Positions 51,353-62,242 of a stretch of 64,000 nt of DNA are shown piece after piece; positions within the stretch are counted from its first letter, which is position 1, and each line of letters begins with the position of its first letter. A model generated the notes under the pieces. It made no database searches, was not told where the DNA came from, and saw nothing but the letters and a program-made list of their open reading frames with translations. The position numbers and the translations under genes were made by a program. The stretch comes from Dermacentor variabilis (Eukaryota > Arthropoda > Arachnida > Ixodida > Ixodidae). The stretch is taken from contig NC_134571.1 of NCBI RefSeq assembly GCF_050947875.1, positions 231,270,024 to 231,334,023 on the forward strand, written 5' to 3'.

Positions 51353-54300
51353 ATGTTGTGCAGATCTGAGCAGTTAGGAAAATTTTAGATCATTCCATCC
51401 AAACTCGGGAGCTGTTCGTATCACCAGTTTTAGTGCAAAATAGAAATGTTGGAATCGGTCATGTGCTAGCTGTACCACCACGGCCAACGAATAGTCGTAT
51501 GCACCGTGGTATCTGGTTTATATATTGTAGAATGGACCCCAGGGCGACGCATAAACACGAGGCGGCGAAGAATGAGTCATGTTGTGCAGCGCCTGTGCAG
51601 CCAGGAAAATTTTAGATCATTCCATCCAAACTCGGGAGCTGTTCGTATCACCAGTTTTAGTGCAAAATAGAAATGTTGGAATCGGTCGTGCGCTAGCTGT
51701 ACCACCACGGCCAACGAATAGTCGGATGCACCGTGGTATCGGGTTTATGTTTTGTGGTATGGCCCCCAGGGCGACGCATAAATACGAGTCGACGAATAAT
51801 GCATAAAGTTGTGCAGCGCCTGTGCAGCCAGGAAAATTTTAGATCATTCCATCCAAACTCGGGAGCTGCTCGTATCACCAGTTTTAGTGCAAAAGAGAAA
51901 TGTTGGAATCGGCCGTGCGCTAGCTGTGCCACCACGGCCAACGAATAGTCGGATGCACCGTGGTATCGGGTTTAGGTTTTCTAGAATGGCCCCCAGGGCG
52001 GCGCATAAACACGAATCGACGAACAATGAATGATGTTGTGCAGCCGCTGAGCAGTTAGGAAAATTTTAGATCATTCCATCCAAACTCGGGAGCTGTTCGT
52101 ATCACCAGTTTTAGTGCAAAATAGAAATTGTTGGAATCGGTCATGTGCTAGCTGTACCACCACGGCCAACGAATAGTCGTATGCACCGTGGTATCTGGTT
52201 TATATATTGTAGAATGGACCCCAGGGCGACGCATAAACACGAGGCGGCGAAGAATGAGTCATGTTGTGCAGCGCCTGTGCAGCCAGGAAAATTTTAGATC
52301 ATTCCATCCAAACTCGGGAGCTGTTCGTATCACCAGTTTTAGTGGAAAAGAGAAATGTTGGAATCGGTTGTGCGCTAGCTGTACCACCACAGTCAACGAA
52401 TTGTCTGATGCACTTAGGTATCGGGTTTTTGTTTTGTAGAATGGCCCCCAGGGTGACGCATAAACACGAGTCGGTAAAGAATGAGTCATTATGTGGAGCG
52501 CCTCTGCCAGCAGGAAAATTTTAAATCATTGCATCCAAACTGTGGAGCTGTTCGTATCACCAGTTTTAGTGCAAAAGAGAAATGTTGGAATCACTCGTGC
52601 GCAAGCGGTACCACAACGGCCAACGAATAGTCGGATGCACCGTGGTGTCGGGTTGATGTTTTGTAGAATGGCCCCCAGGGCGACGCATAAACACGAGGCG
52701 GCGAAGAATGAGTCATGTTGTGCAGCGCCTGTGCAGCCAGGAAAATTTTAGATCATTCCATCCAAACTCGGGAGCTGTTCGTATCACCAGTTTTAGTGCA
52801 AAATAGAAATGTTGGAATCGGTCGTGCGCTAGCTGTACCACTACGGCCAACGAATAGTCATATGCACCGTGGTATCGGGTATATATATTGTAGAATGGCC
52901 CTCAGGGCGACGCATAAACACGAGGCGGCGAAGAATGACTCATGTTGCGCAGCGCCTGTGCAGCCAGGAAAATTTTAGATCATTCCATCCAAACTCGGGA
53001 GCTGTTCGTATCACCAGTTTTAGTGCAAAACAGAAATGTTGGAATCGGTCGTGCGCTAGCTGTACCACCACGGCCAACGAATAGTCGGATGCACCGTGGT
53101 ATCGGGTTTATGTTTTCTAGAATGGCGCCCAGGGCGGCGCATAAACACGAATCGACGAACAATGAATAATGTTGTGCAGCCCCTGAGCAGTCAGGAAAAT
53201 TTTAGATCATTCCATCCAAGCTCGGGAGCTGTTCGTATCACCAGTTTTAGTGCAAAATAGAAATGTTGGAATCGGTCGTGCGCTGGCTGTACCACCACGG
53301 CCAACGAATAGTCGGATGCACCGTGGTATCGGGTTTATGTTTTGTGGTATGGCCCCCAGAGCGACGCATAAATACGAGTCGACGAACAATGAATAATGTT
53401 GTGCCGCGCCTGTGCAGCCAGGAAAATTTTAGATCATTCCATCCAAACTCGGGAGCTGCTCGTATCACCAGTTTTAGTGGAAAAGAGAAATGTTGGAATC
53501 GGTCGTGCGATAGCTGTACCACCACGGCTAACGAATAGTCGTATGCACCGTGGTATCGGTTTTGTGTTTTATAGAATGGCCCCTAGGGCGACCCATAAAC
53601 ACGAGTCGACGAACAATGAATAATGTTGTGCAGCGCCTCAGCAGCCAGGAAAATTTTAGATCATGCAATCCAAACTCGCGAGCTGTTCGTATCACCAGTT
53701 TTAGTGCAAAAGAGAAATGTTGGAATCGGCCGTGCGCTAGCTGTGCCACCACGGCCAACGAATAGTCGGATGCACCGTGGTATCGGGTTTTTGTTTTGTA
53801 GAATGGCCCCAAGGGCGACGCATAAACACGAGTCGGCGAATAATGAGCCATGTTATGCAGCGCCTGTGGAGCGAGGAATATTTTAGATCATTCCATCCAA
53901 ACTCTGGAGCTGTTCGTATCACCAGTTTTAGTGGAAAATAGAAATGTTGGAATCGGTCGTGCGCTAGCTGTACCACCACGGCCAACGAATAGTCGGATGC
54001 ACCGTGTTATCGGGTTTATGTTTTGTGGTATGGCGCCCAGGGCGGCGCATAAACACGAATCGACGAACAATGAATAATGTTGTGCAGCCCCTTTGCAGTC
54101 AGGAAAATTTTAGATCATTCCATCCAAACTGTGGAGCTGTTCGTATCACCAGTTTCAGTGCAAAATAGAAATGTTGGAATCGGTCGTGCGCTAGCTGTAC
54201 CACCACGGCCAACGAATAGTCGGATGCACCGTGGTATCGGGTTTATGTTTTATGGTATGGCCCCCAGGGCGACGCATAAATACGAGTCGACGAATAATGC

Positions 54301-54530
54301 ATAAAGTTGTGCAGCGCCTGTGCAGCCAGGAAAATTTTAGATCATTCCATCCAAACTCGGGAGCTGCTCGTATCACCAGTTTTAGTGCAAAAGAGAAATG
54401 TTGGAATCGGCCGTGCGCTAGCTGTGCCACCACGGCCAACGAATAGTCGGATGCACCGTGGTATCGGGTTTAGGTTTTCTAGAATGGCCCCCAGGGCGGC
54501 GCATAAACACGAATCGACGAACAATGAATA
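51353..54530 (+). repeat. HOR block 14: A226 F'' N A228 B/C D/E E F/J K L M/P P Q N
   Basis: Fourteen monomers, 3,178 bp. It parallels 43185-46361 but carries an unusual load of private changes: 52046, a one-base insertion near 52128, 52415-52416, 52495, 53584 and 54007. It also holds a short converted tract at 52,697-52,763. The inserted base makes the class A monomer at 52033 228 bp long. Confidence 0.82.
52033..52260 (+). repeat. Class A monomer with one-base insertion (228 bp)
   Basis: gaaattgttgg replaces gaaatgttgg near 52128, and cagccgctgag replaces cagcccctgag at 52046. It is the only class A copy longer than 227 bp. It could be a real mutation or a consensus error in the assembly. 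Confidence 0.78.
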
Positions 54531-56797
54531 ATGTTGTGCAGATCTGAGCAGTTAGGAAAATTTTAGATCATTCCATCCAAACTCGGGAGCTGTTCGTATC
54601 AGCAGTTTTAGTGCAAAATAGAAATGTTGGAATCGGTCATGTGCTAGCTGTACCACCACGGCCAACGAATAGTCGTATGCACCGTGGTATCTGGTTTATA
54701 TATTGTAGAATGGACCCCAGGGCGACGCATAAACACGAGGCGGCGAAGAATGAGTCATGTTGTGCAGCGCCTGTGCAGCCAGGAAAATTTTAGATCATTC
54801 CATCCAAACTCGGGAGCTGTTCGTATCACCAGTTTTAGTGCAAAATAGAAATGTTGGAATCGGTCGTGCGCTAGCTGTACCACCACGGCCAACGAATAGT
54901 CGGATGCACCGTGGTATCGGGTTTATGTTTTGTGGTATGGCCCCCAGGGCGACGCATAAATACGAGTCGACGAATAATGCATAAAGTTGTGCAGCGCCTG
55001 TGCAGCCAGGAAAATTTTAGATCATTCCATCCAAACTCGGGAGCTGCTCGTATCACCAGTTTTAGTGCAAAAGAGAAATGTTGGAATCGGCCGTGCGCTA
55101 GCTGTGCCACCACGGCCAACGAATAGTCGGATGCACCGTGGTATCGGGTTTAGGTTTTCTAGAATGGCCCCCAGGGCGGCGCATAAACACGAATCGACGA
55201 ACAATGAATGATGTTGTGCAGCCCCTGAGCAGTTAGGAAAATTTTAGATCATTCCATCCAAACTCGGGAGCTGTTCGTATCACCAGTTTTAGTGCAAAAT
55301 AGAAATGTTGGAATCGGTCATGTGCTAGCTGTACCACCACGGCCAACGAATAGTCGTATGCACCGTGGTATCTGGTTTATATATTGTAGAATGGACCCCA
55401 GGGCGACGCATAAACACGAGGCGGCGAAGAATGAGTCATGTTGTGCAGCGCCTGTGCAGCCAGGAAAATTTTAGATCATTCCATCCAAACTCGGGAGCTG
55501 TTCGTATCACCAGTTTTAGTGGAAAAGAGAAATGTTGGAATCGGTTGTGCGCTAGCTGTACCACCACAGTCAACGAATTGTCTGATGCACTGTGGTATCG
55601 GGTTTTTGTTTTGTAGAATGGCCCCCAGGGTGACGCATAAACACGAGTCGGTAAAGAATGAGTCATTATGTGCAGCGCCTCTGCCAGCAGGAAAATTTTA
55701 AATCATTGCATCCAAACTGTGGAGCTGTTCGTATCACCAGTTTTAGTGCAAAAGAGAAATGTTGGAATCACTCGTGCGCAAGCGGTACCACAACGGCCAA
55801 CGAATAGTCGGATGCACCGTGGTGTCGGGTTGATGTTTTGTAGAATGGCCCCCAGGGCGACGCATAAACACGAATCGACGAACAATGAATAATGTTGTGC
55901 AGCGCCTGTGCAGCCAGGAAAATTTTAGATCATTCCATGAAAACTCGGGAGCTGTTCGTATCACCAGTTTTAGTGCAAAATAGAAATGTTGGAATCGGTC
56001 GTGCGCTAGCTGTACCACTACGGCCAACGAATAGTCATATGCACCGTGGTATCGGGTATATATATTGTAGAATGGCCCTCAGGGCGACGCATAAACACGA
56101 GGCGGCGAAGAATGACTCATGTTGCGCAGCGCCTGTGCAGCCAGGAAAATTTTAGATCATTCCATCCAAACTCGGGAGCTGTTCGTATCACCAGTTTTAG
56201 TGCAAAACAGAAATGTTGGAATCGGTCGTGCGCTAGCTGTACCACCACGGCCAACGAATAGTCGGATGCACCGTGGTATCGGGTTTATGTTTTGTGGTAT
56301 GGCCCCCAGGGCGACGCATAAATACGAGTCGACGAATAATGCATAATGTTGTGCAGCGCCTGTGCAGCCAGGAAAATTTTAGATCATTCCATCCAAACTC
56401 GGGAGCTGCTCGTATCACCAGTTTTAGTGCAAAAGAGAAATGTTGGAATCGGTCGTGCGCTAGCTGTACCACCACGGCCAACGAATAGTCGTATGCACCG
56501 TGGTATCTGGTTTCTATTGTAGAATGGACCCCAGGGCGACGCATAAATACGAGTCGACGAGCAATGAATAATGTTGTGCAGCGCCTCAGCAGCCAGGAAG
56601 ATTTTAGATCATGCAATCCAAACTCGGGAGCTGTTCGTATCACCAGTTTTAGTGCAAAAGAGAAATGTTGGAATCGGCCGTGCGCTAGCTGTGCCACTAC
56701 GGCCAACGAATAGTCGGATGCACCGTGGTATCGGGTTTAGGTTTTCTAGAATGGCCCCCATGGCGGCGCATAAACACGAATCGACGAACAATGAATA

Positions 56798-57024
56798 ATG
56801 TTGTGCAGCCCCTGAGCAGTCAGGAAAATTTTAGATCATTCCATCCAAACTCGGGAGCTGCTCATATCACCAGTTTTAGTGCAAAAGAGAAATGTTGGAA
56901 TCGGCCGTGCGCTAGCTGTGCCACAACGGCACACGAATAGTCGGATGCACCGTGGTATCGGGTTTATGTTTTCTAGAATGGCGCCCAGGGCGGCGCATAA
57001 ACACGAATCGACGAACAATGAATA
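56798..57024 (+). repeat. I/J chimeric monomer
   Basis: I through ccacaacggcacacg, then gtttatgttttctag of J instead of gtttaggttttctag. The switch lies between about 56935 and 56966. Sister at 59065. One monomer is lost relative to I then J. Confidence 0.8.
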
Positions 57025-57251
57025 ATGTTGTGCAGCCCCTGAGCAGTCAGGAAAATTTTAGATCATTCCATCCAAGCTCGGGAGCTGTTCGTATCACCAG
57101 TTTTAGTGCAAAATAGAAATGTTGGAATCGGTCGTGCGATAGCTGTACCACCACGGCTAACGAATAGTCGTATGCACCGTGGTATCGGGTTTGTGTTTTA
57201 TAGAATGGCCCCCAGGGCGACCCATAAACACGAGTCGACGAACAATGAATA
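57025..57251 (+). repeat. K/L chimeric monomer
   Basis: K start (ccatccaagctcgg, gcaaaatag) and L end (gtgcgatagc, acggctaacg, gcgacccataaac). The switch lies between about 57115 and 57139. Found once; 59292 and 59519 keep K and L apart. Confidence 0.82.
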
Positions 57252-58159
57252 ATGTTGTGCAGCGCCTCAGCAGCCAGGAAAATTTTAGATCATGCAATCC
57301 AAACTCGCGAGCTGTTCGTATCACCAGTTTTAGTGCAAAAGAGAAATGTTGGAATCGGCCGTGCGCTAGCTGTGCCACCACGGCCAACGAATAGTCGGAT
57401 GCACCGTGGTATCGGGTTTTTGTTTTGTAGAATGGCCCCAAGGGCGACGCATAAACACGAGTCGGCGAATAATGAGCCATGTTATGCAGCGCCTGTGGAG
57501 CGAGGAATATTTTAGATCATTCCATCCAAACTCTGGAGCTGTTCGTATCACCAGTTTTAGTGGAAAATAGAAATGTTGGAATCGGTCGTGCGCTAGCTGT
57601 ACCACCACGGCCAACGAATAGTCGGATGCACCGTGGTATCGGGTTTATGTTTTGTGGTATGGCGCCCAGGGCGGCGCATAAACACGAATCGACGAACAAT
57701 GAATAATGTTGTGCAGCCCCTTTGCAGTCAGGAAAATTTTAGATCATTCCATCCAAACTGTGGAGCTGTTCGTATCACCAGTTTCAGTGCAAAATAGAAA
57801 TGTTGGAATCGGTCGTGCGCTAGCTGTACCACCACGGCCAACGAATAGTCGGATGCACCGTGGTATCGGGTTTATGTTTTGTGGTATGGCCCCCAGGGCG
57901 ACGCATAAATACGAGTCGACGAATAATGCATAAAGTTGTGCAGCGCCTGTGCAGCCAGGAAAATTTTAGATCATTCCATCCAAACTCGGGAGCTGCTCGT
58001 ATCACCAGTTTTAGTGCAAAAGAGAAATGTTGGAATCGGCCGTGCGCTAGCTGTGCCACCACGGCCAACGAATAGTCGGATGCACCGTGGTATCGGGTTT
58101 AGGTTTTCTAGAATGGCCCCCAGGGCGGCGCATAAACACGAATCGACGAACAATGAATA

Positions 58160-60653
58160 ATGTTGTGCAGATCTGAGCAGTTAGGAAAATTTTAGATCAT
58201 TCCATCCAAACTCGGGAGCTGTTCGTATCACCAGTTTTAGTGCAAAATAGAAATGTTGGAATCGGTCATGTGCTAGCTGTACCACCACGGCCAACGAATA
58301 GTCGTATGCACCGTGGTATCTGGTTTATATATTGTAGAATGGACCCCAGGGCGACGCATAAACACGAGGCGGCGAAGAATGAGTCATGTTGTGCAGCGCC
58401 TGTGCAGCCAGGAAAATTTTAGATCATTCCATCCAAACTCGGGAGCTGTTCGTATCACCAGTTTTAGTGCAAAATAGAAATGTTGGAATCGGTCGTGCGC
58501 TAGCTGTACCACCACGGCCAACGAATAGTCGGATGCACCGTGGTATCGGGTTTATGTTTTGTGGTATGGCCCCCAGGGCGACGCATAAATACGAGTCGAA
58601 GAACAATGCATAATGTTGTGCAGCGCCTGTGCAGCCAGGAAAATTTTAGATCATTCCATCCAAACTCGGGAGCTGCTCGTATCACCAGTTTTAGTGCAAA
58701 AGAGAAATGTTGCAATCGGTCGTGCGCTAGCTGTACCACCACGGCCAACGAATAGTCGTATGCACCGTGGTATCTGGTTTATATTGTAGAATGGACCCCA
58801 GGGCGACGCATAAATACGAGTCGACGAGCAATGAATAATGTTGTGCAGCGCCTCAGCAGCCAGGAAGATTTTAGATCATGCAATCCAAACTCGGGAGCTG
58901 TTCGTATCACCAGTTTTAGTGCAAAAGAGAAATGTTGGAATCGGCCGTGCGCTAGCTGTGCCACTACGGCCAACGAATAGTCGGATGCACCGTGGTATCG
59001 GGTTTAGGTTTTCTAGAATGGCCCCCATGGCGGCGCATAAACACGAATCGACGAACAATGAATAATGTTGTGCAGCCCCTGAGCAGTCAGGAAAATTTTA
59101 GATCATTCCATCCAAACTCGGGAGCTGCTCATATCACCAGTTTTAGTGCAAAAGAGAAATGTTGGAATCGGCCGTGCGCTAGCTGTGCCACAACGGCACA
59201 CGAATAGTCGGATGCACCGTGGTATCGGGTTTATGTTTTCTAGAATGGCGCCCAGGGCGGCGCATAAACACGAATCGACGAACAATGAATAATGTTGTGC
59301 AGCCCCTGAGCAGTCAGGAAAATTTTAGATCATTCCATCCAAGCTCGGGAGCTGTTCGTATCACCAGTTTTAGTGCAAAATAGAAATGTTGGAATCGGTC
59401 GTGCGCTGGCTGTACCACCACGGCCAACGAATAGTCGGATGCACCGTGGTATCGGGTTTATGTTTTGTGGTATGGCCCCCAGAGCGACGCATAAATACGA
59501 GTCGACGAACAATGAATAATGTTGTGCAGCGCCTGTGCAGCCAGGAAAATTTTAGATCATTCCATCCAAACTCGGGAGCTGCTCGTATCACCAGTTTTAG
59601 TGGAAAAGAGAAATGTTGGAATCGGTCGTGCGATAGCTGTACCACCACGGCTAACGAATAGTCGTATGCACCGTGGTATCGGGTTTGTGTTTTATAGAAT
59701 GGCCCCCAGGGCGACCCATAAACACGAGTCGACGAACAATGAATAATGTTGTGCAGCGCCTCAGCAGCCAGGAAAATTTTAGATCATGCAATCCAAACTC
59801 GCGAGCTGTTCGTATCACCAGTTTTAGTGCAAAAGAGAAATGTTGGAATCGGCCGTGCGCTAGCTGTGCCACCACGGCCAACGAATAGTCGGATGCACCG
59901 TGGTATCGGGTTTTTGTTTTGTAGAATGGCCCCAAGGGCGACGCATAAACACGAGTCGGCGAATAATGAGCCATGTTATGCAGCGCCTGTGGAGCGAGGA
60001 ATATTTTAGATCATTCCATCCAAACTCTGGAGCTGTTCGTATCACCAGTTTTAGTGGAAAATAGAAATGTTGGAATCGGTCGTGCGCTAGCTGTACCACC
60101 ACGGCCAACGAATAGTCGGATGCACCGTGGTATCGGGTTTATGTTTTGTGGTATGGCGCCCAGGGCGGCGCATAAACACGAATCGACGAACAATGAATAA
60201 TGTTGTGCAGCCCCTTTGCAGTCAGGAAAATTTTAGATCATTCCATCCAAACTGTGGAGCTGTTCGTATCACCAGTTTCAGTGCAAAATAGAAATGTTGG
60301 AATCGGTCGTGCGCTAGCTGTACCACCACGGCCAACGAATAGTCGGATGCACCGTGGTATCGGGTTTATGTTTTGTGGTATGGCCCCCAGGGCGACGCAT
60401 AAATACGAGTCGACGAATAATGCATAAAGTTGTGCAGCGCCTGTGCAGCCAGGAAAATTTTAGATCATTCCATCCAAACTCGGGAGCTGCTCGTATCACC
60501 AGTTTTAGTGCAAAAGAGAAATGTTGGAATCGGCCGTGCGCTAGCTGTGCCACCACGGCCAACGAATAGTCGGATGCACCGTGGTATCGGGTTTAGGTTT
60601 TCTAGAATGGCCCCCAGGGCGGCGCATAAACACGAATCGACGAACAATGAATA
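58160..60653 (+). repeat. HOR block 16: A226 B'/F G H I/J K L M/P P Q N
   Basis: Eleven monomers, 2,494 bp. The monomer at 58386 starts as B' (gtcgaagaac) and ends caatgcata like F, then runs into G. I/J is the same chimera as in block 15, but K and L are separate here. Confidence 0.8.
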
Positions 60654-61560
60654 ATGTTGTGCAGATCTGAGCAGTTAGGAAAATTTTAGATCATTCCATC
60701 CAAACTCGGGAGCTGTTCGTATCACCAGTTTTAGTGCAAAATAGAAATGTTGGAATCGGTCATGTGCTAGCTGTACCACCACGGCCAACGAATAGTCGTA
60801 TGCACCGTGGTATCTGGTTTATATATTGTAGAATGGACCCCAGGGCGACGCATAAACACGAGGCGGCGAAGAATGAGTCATGTTGTGCAGCGCCTGTGCA
60901 GCCAGGAAAATTTTAGATCATTCCATCCAAACTCGGGAGCTGTTCGTATCACCAGTTTTAGTGCAAAATAGAAATGTTGGAATCGGTCGTGCGCTAGCTG
61001 TACCACCACGGCCAACGAATAGTCGGATGCACCGTGGTATCGGGTTTATGTTTTGTGGTATGGCCCCCAGGGCGACGCATAAATACGAGTCGAAGAACAA
61101 TGAATAATGTTGTGCAGCGCCTGTGGAGCCAGGAAAATTTTAGATCATTCCATCCAAACTCGGGAGCTGTTCGTATCACCAGTTTTAGTGGAAAAGAGAA
61201 ATGTTGGAATCGGTTGTGCGCTAGCTGTACCACCACAGTCAACGAATAGTCTCATGCACTGTGGTATCGGGTTTTTGTTTTGTAGAATGGCCCCCAGGGT
61301 GACGCATAAACACGAGTCGGTAAAGAATGAGTCATTATGTGCAGCGCCTCTGCCAGCAGGAAAATTTTAAATCATTGCGGCCAAACTGTGGAGCTGTTCG
61401 TATCACCAGTTTTAGTGCAAAAGAGAAATGTTGGAATCACTCGTGCGCAAGCTGTACCACAACGGCCAACGAATAGTCGGATGCACCGTGGTGTCGGGTT
61501 GATGTTTTGTAGAATGGCCCCCAGGGCGACGCATAAACACGAATCGATGAACAATGAATA

Positions 61561-61787
61561 ATGTTGTGTAGCGCCTGTGCGGCCAGGAAAATTTTAGATC
61601 ATTCCATGAAAACTCGGGAGCTGTTCGTATCACCAGTTTTAGTGCAAAATAGAAATGTTGGAATCGGTCGTGCGCTAGCTGTACCACCACGGCCAACGAA
61701 TAGTCGTATGCACCGTGGTATCGGGTATATATATTGTAGAATGGCCCTCAGGGCGACGCATAAACACGAGGCGGCGAAGAATGAGTC
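61561..61787 (+). repeat. Monomer class E2 exemplar (227 bp)
   Basis: Intermediate between E and E': gttgtgtagcgcc, cctgtgcggcc, ccatgaaaactcgg, consensus ccaccacgg, gtcgtatgc, ggtatatatattg. A second full copy is at 63150; its left part is also in 4385. Confidence 0.8.
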
Positions 61788-62015
61788 ATGTTGCGCAGCG
61801 CCTGTGCAGCAAAGGAAAATTTTAGATCATTCCATCCAAACTCGGGAGCTGTTCGTATCACCAGTTTTAGTGCAAAATAGAAATGTTGGAATCGGTCGTG
61901 CGCTGGCTGTACCACCACGGCCAACGAATAGTCGGATGCACCGTGGTATCGGGTTTATGTTTTGTGGTATGGCCCCCAGAGCGACGCATAAATACGAGTC
62001 GATGAACAATGAATA
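61788..62015 (+). repeat. F/K chimeric monomer, 228 bp
   Basis: Starts atgttgcgcagc (F) and carries gtgcgctggctg and cccagagcgac (K). It has an extra base, gcagcaaagg for gcagccagg. The tandem copy is at 63377. The extra base makes this monomer divisible by three and so fuses two open frames, an effect without evident meaning. Confidence 0.82.
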
Positions 62016-62242
62016 ATGTTGTGCAGCGCCTGTGCAGCCAGGAAAATTTTAGATCATTCCATCCAAACTCGGGAGCTGCTCGTATCACCAGTTTTAGTGC
62101 AAAAGAGAAATGTTGGAATCGGCCGTGCGCTAGCTGTGCCACCACGGCCAACGAATAGTCGGATGCACCGTGGTATCGGGTTTAGGTTTTCTAGAATGGC
62201 CCCCAGGGCGGCGCATAAACACGAATCGACGAACAATGAATA

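Larger units (their letters stand above)
54531..58159 (+). repeat. HOR block 15: A226 F'' N A B/C D E F G H I/J K/L M/P P Q N
   Basis: Sixteen monomers, 3,629 bp. I/J (56798) and K/L (57025) are adjacent chimeras, each replacing two monomers by one. The G at 56346 has ttctattg for tttatattg. Private g at 54602 (cagcag for caccag). Confidence 0.82.
60654..62242 (+). repeat. HOR block 17: A226 B' C' D' E2 F/K L/N heptamer
   Basis: Seven monomers, 1,589 bp. The F/K chimera at 61788 is 228 bp because of gcagcaaagg for gcagccagg. The last monomer (62016) ends in N-like sequence (tttaggttttctag). The next block repeats the first six classes. Confidence 0.83.

Noticed and set aside
56233..56706. 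157-aa open frame on the minus strand
   Set aside because: The 225-bp class G keeps the frame, and a single change (ttctattg for tttatattg near 56514) removes the stop seen in every other G copy. It is a chance fusion.
61561..62016. 151-aa open frame (also at 63150-63605)
   Set aside because: It exists only because the one-base insertion in the F/K monomer makes it 228 bp, so two monomer frames fuse. The translation is simply two tandem copies of the usual short frame.
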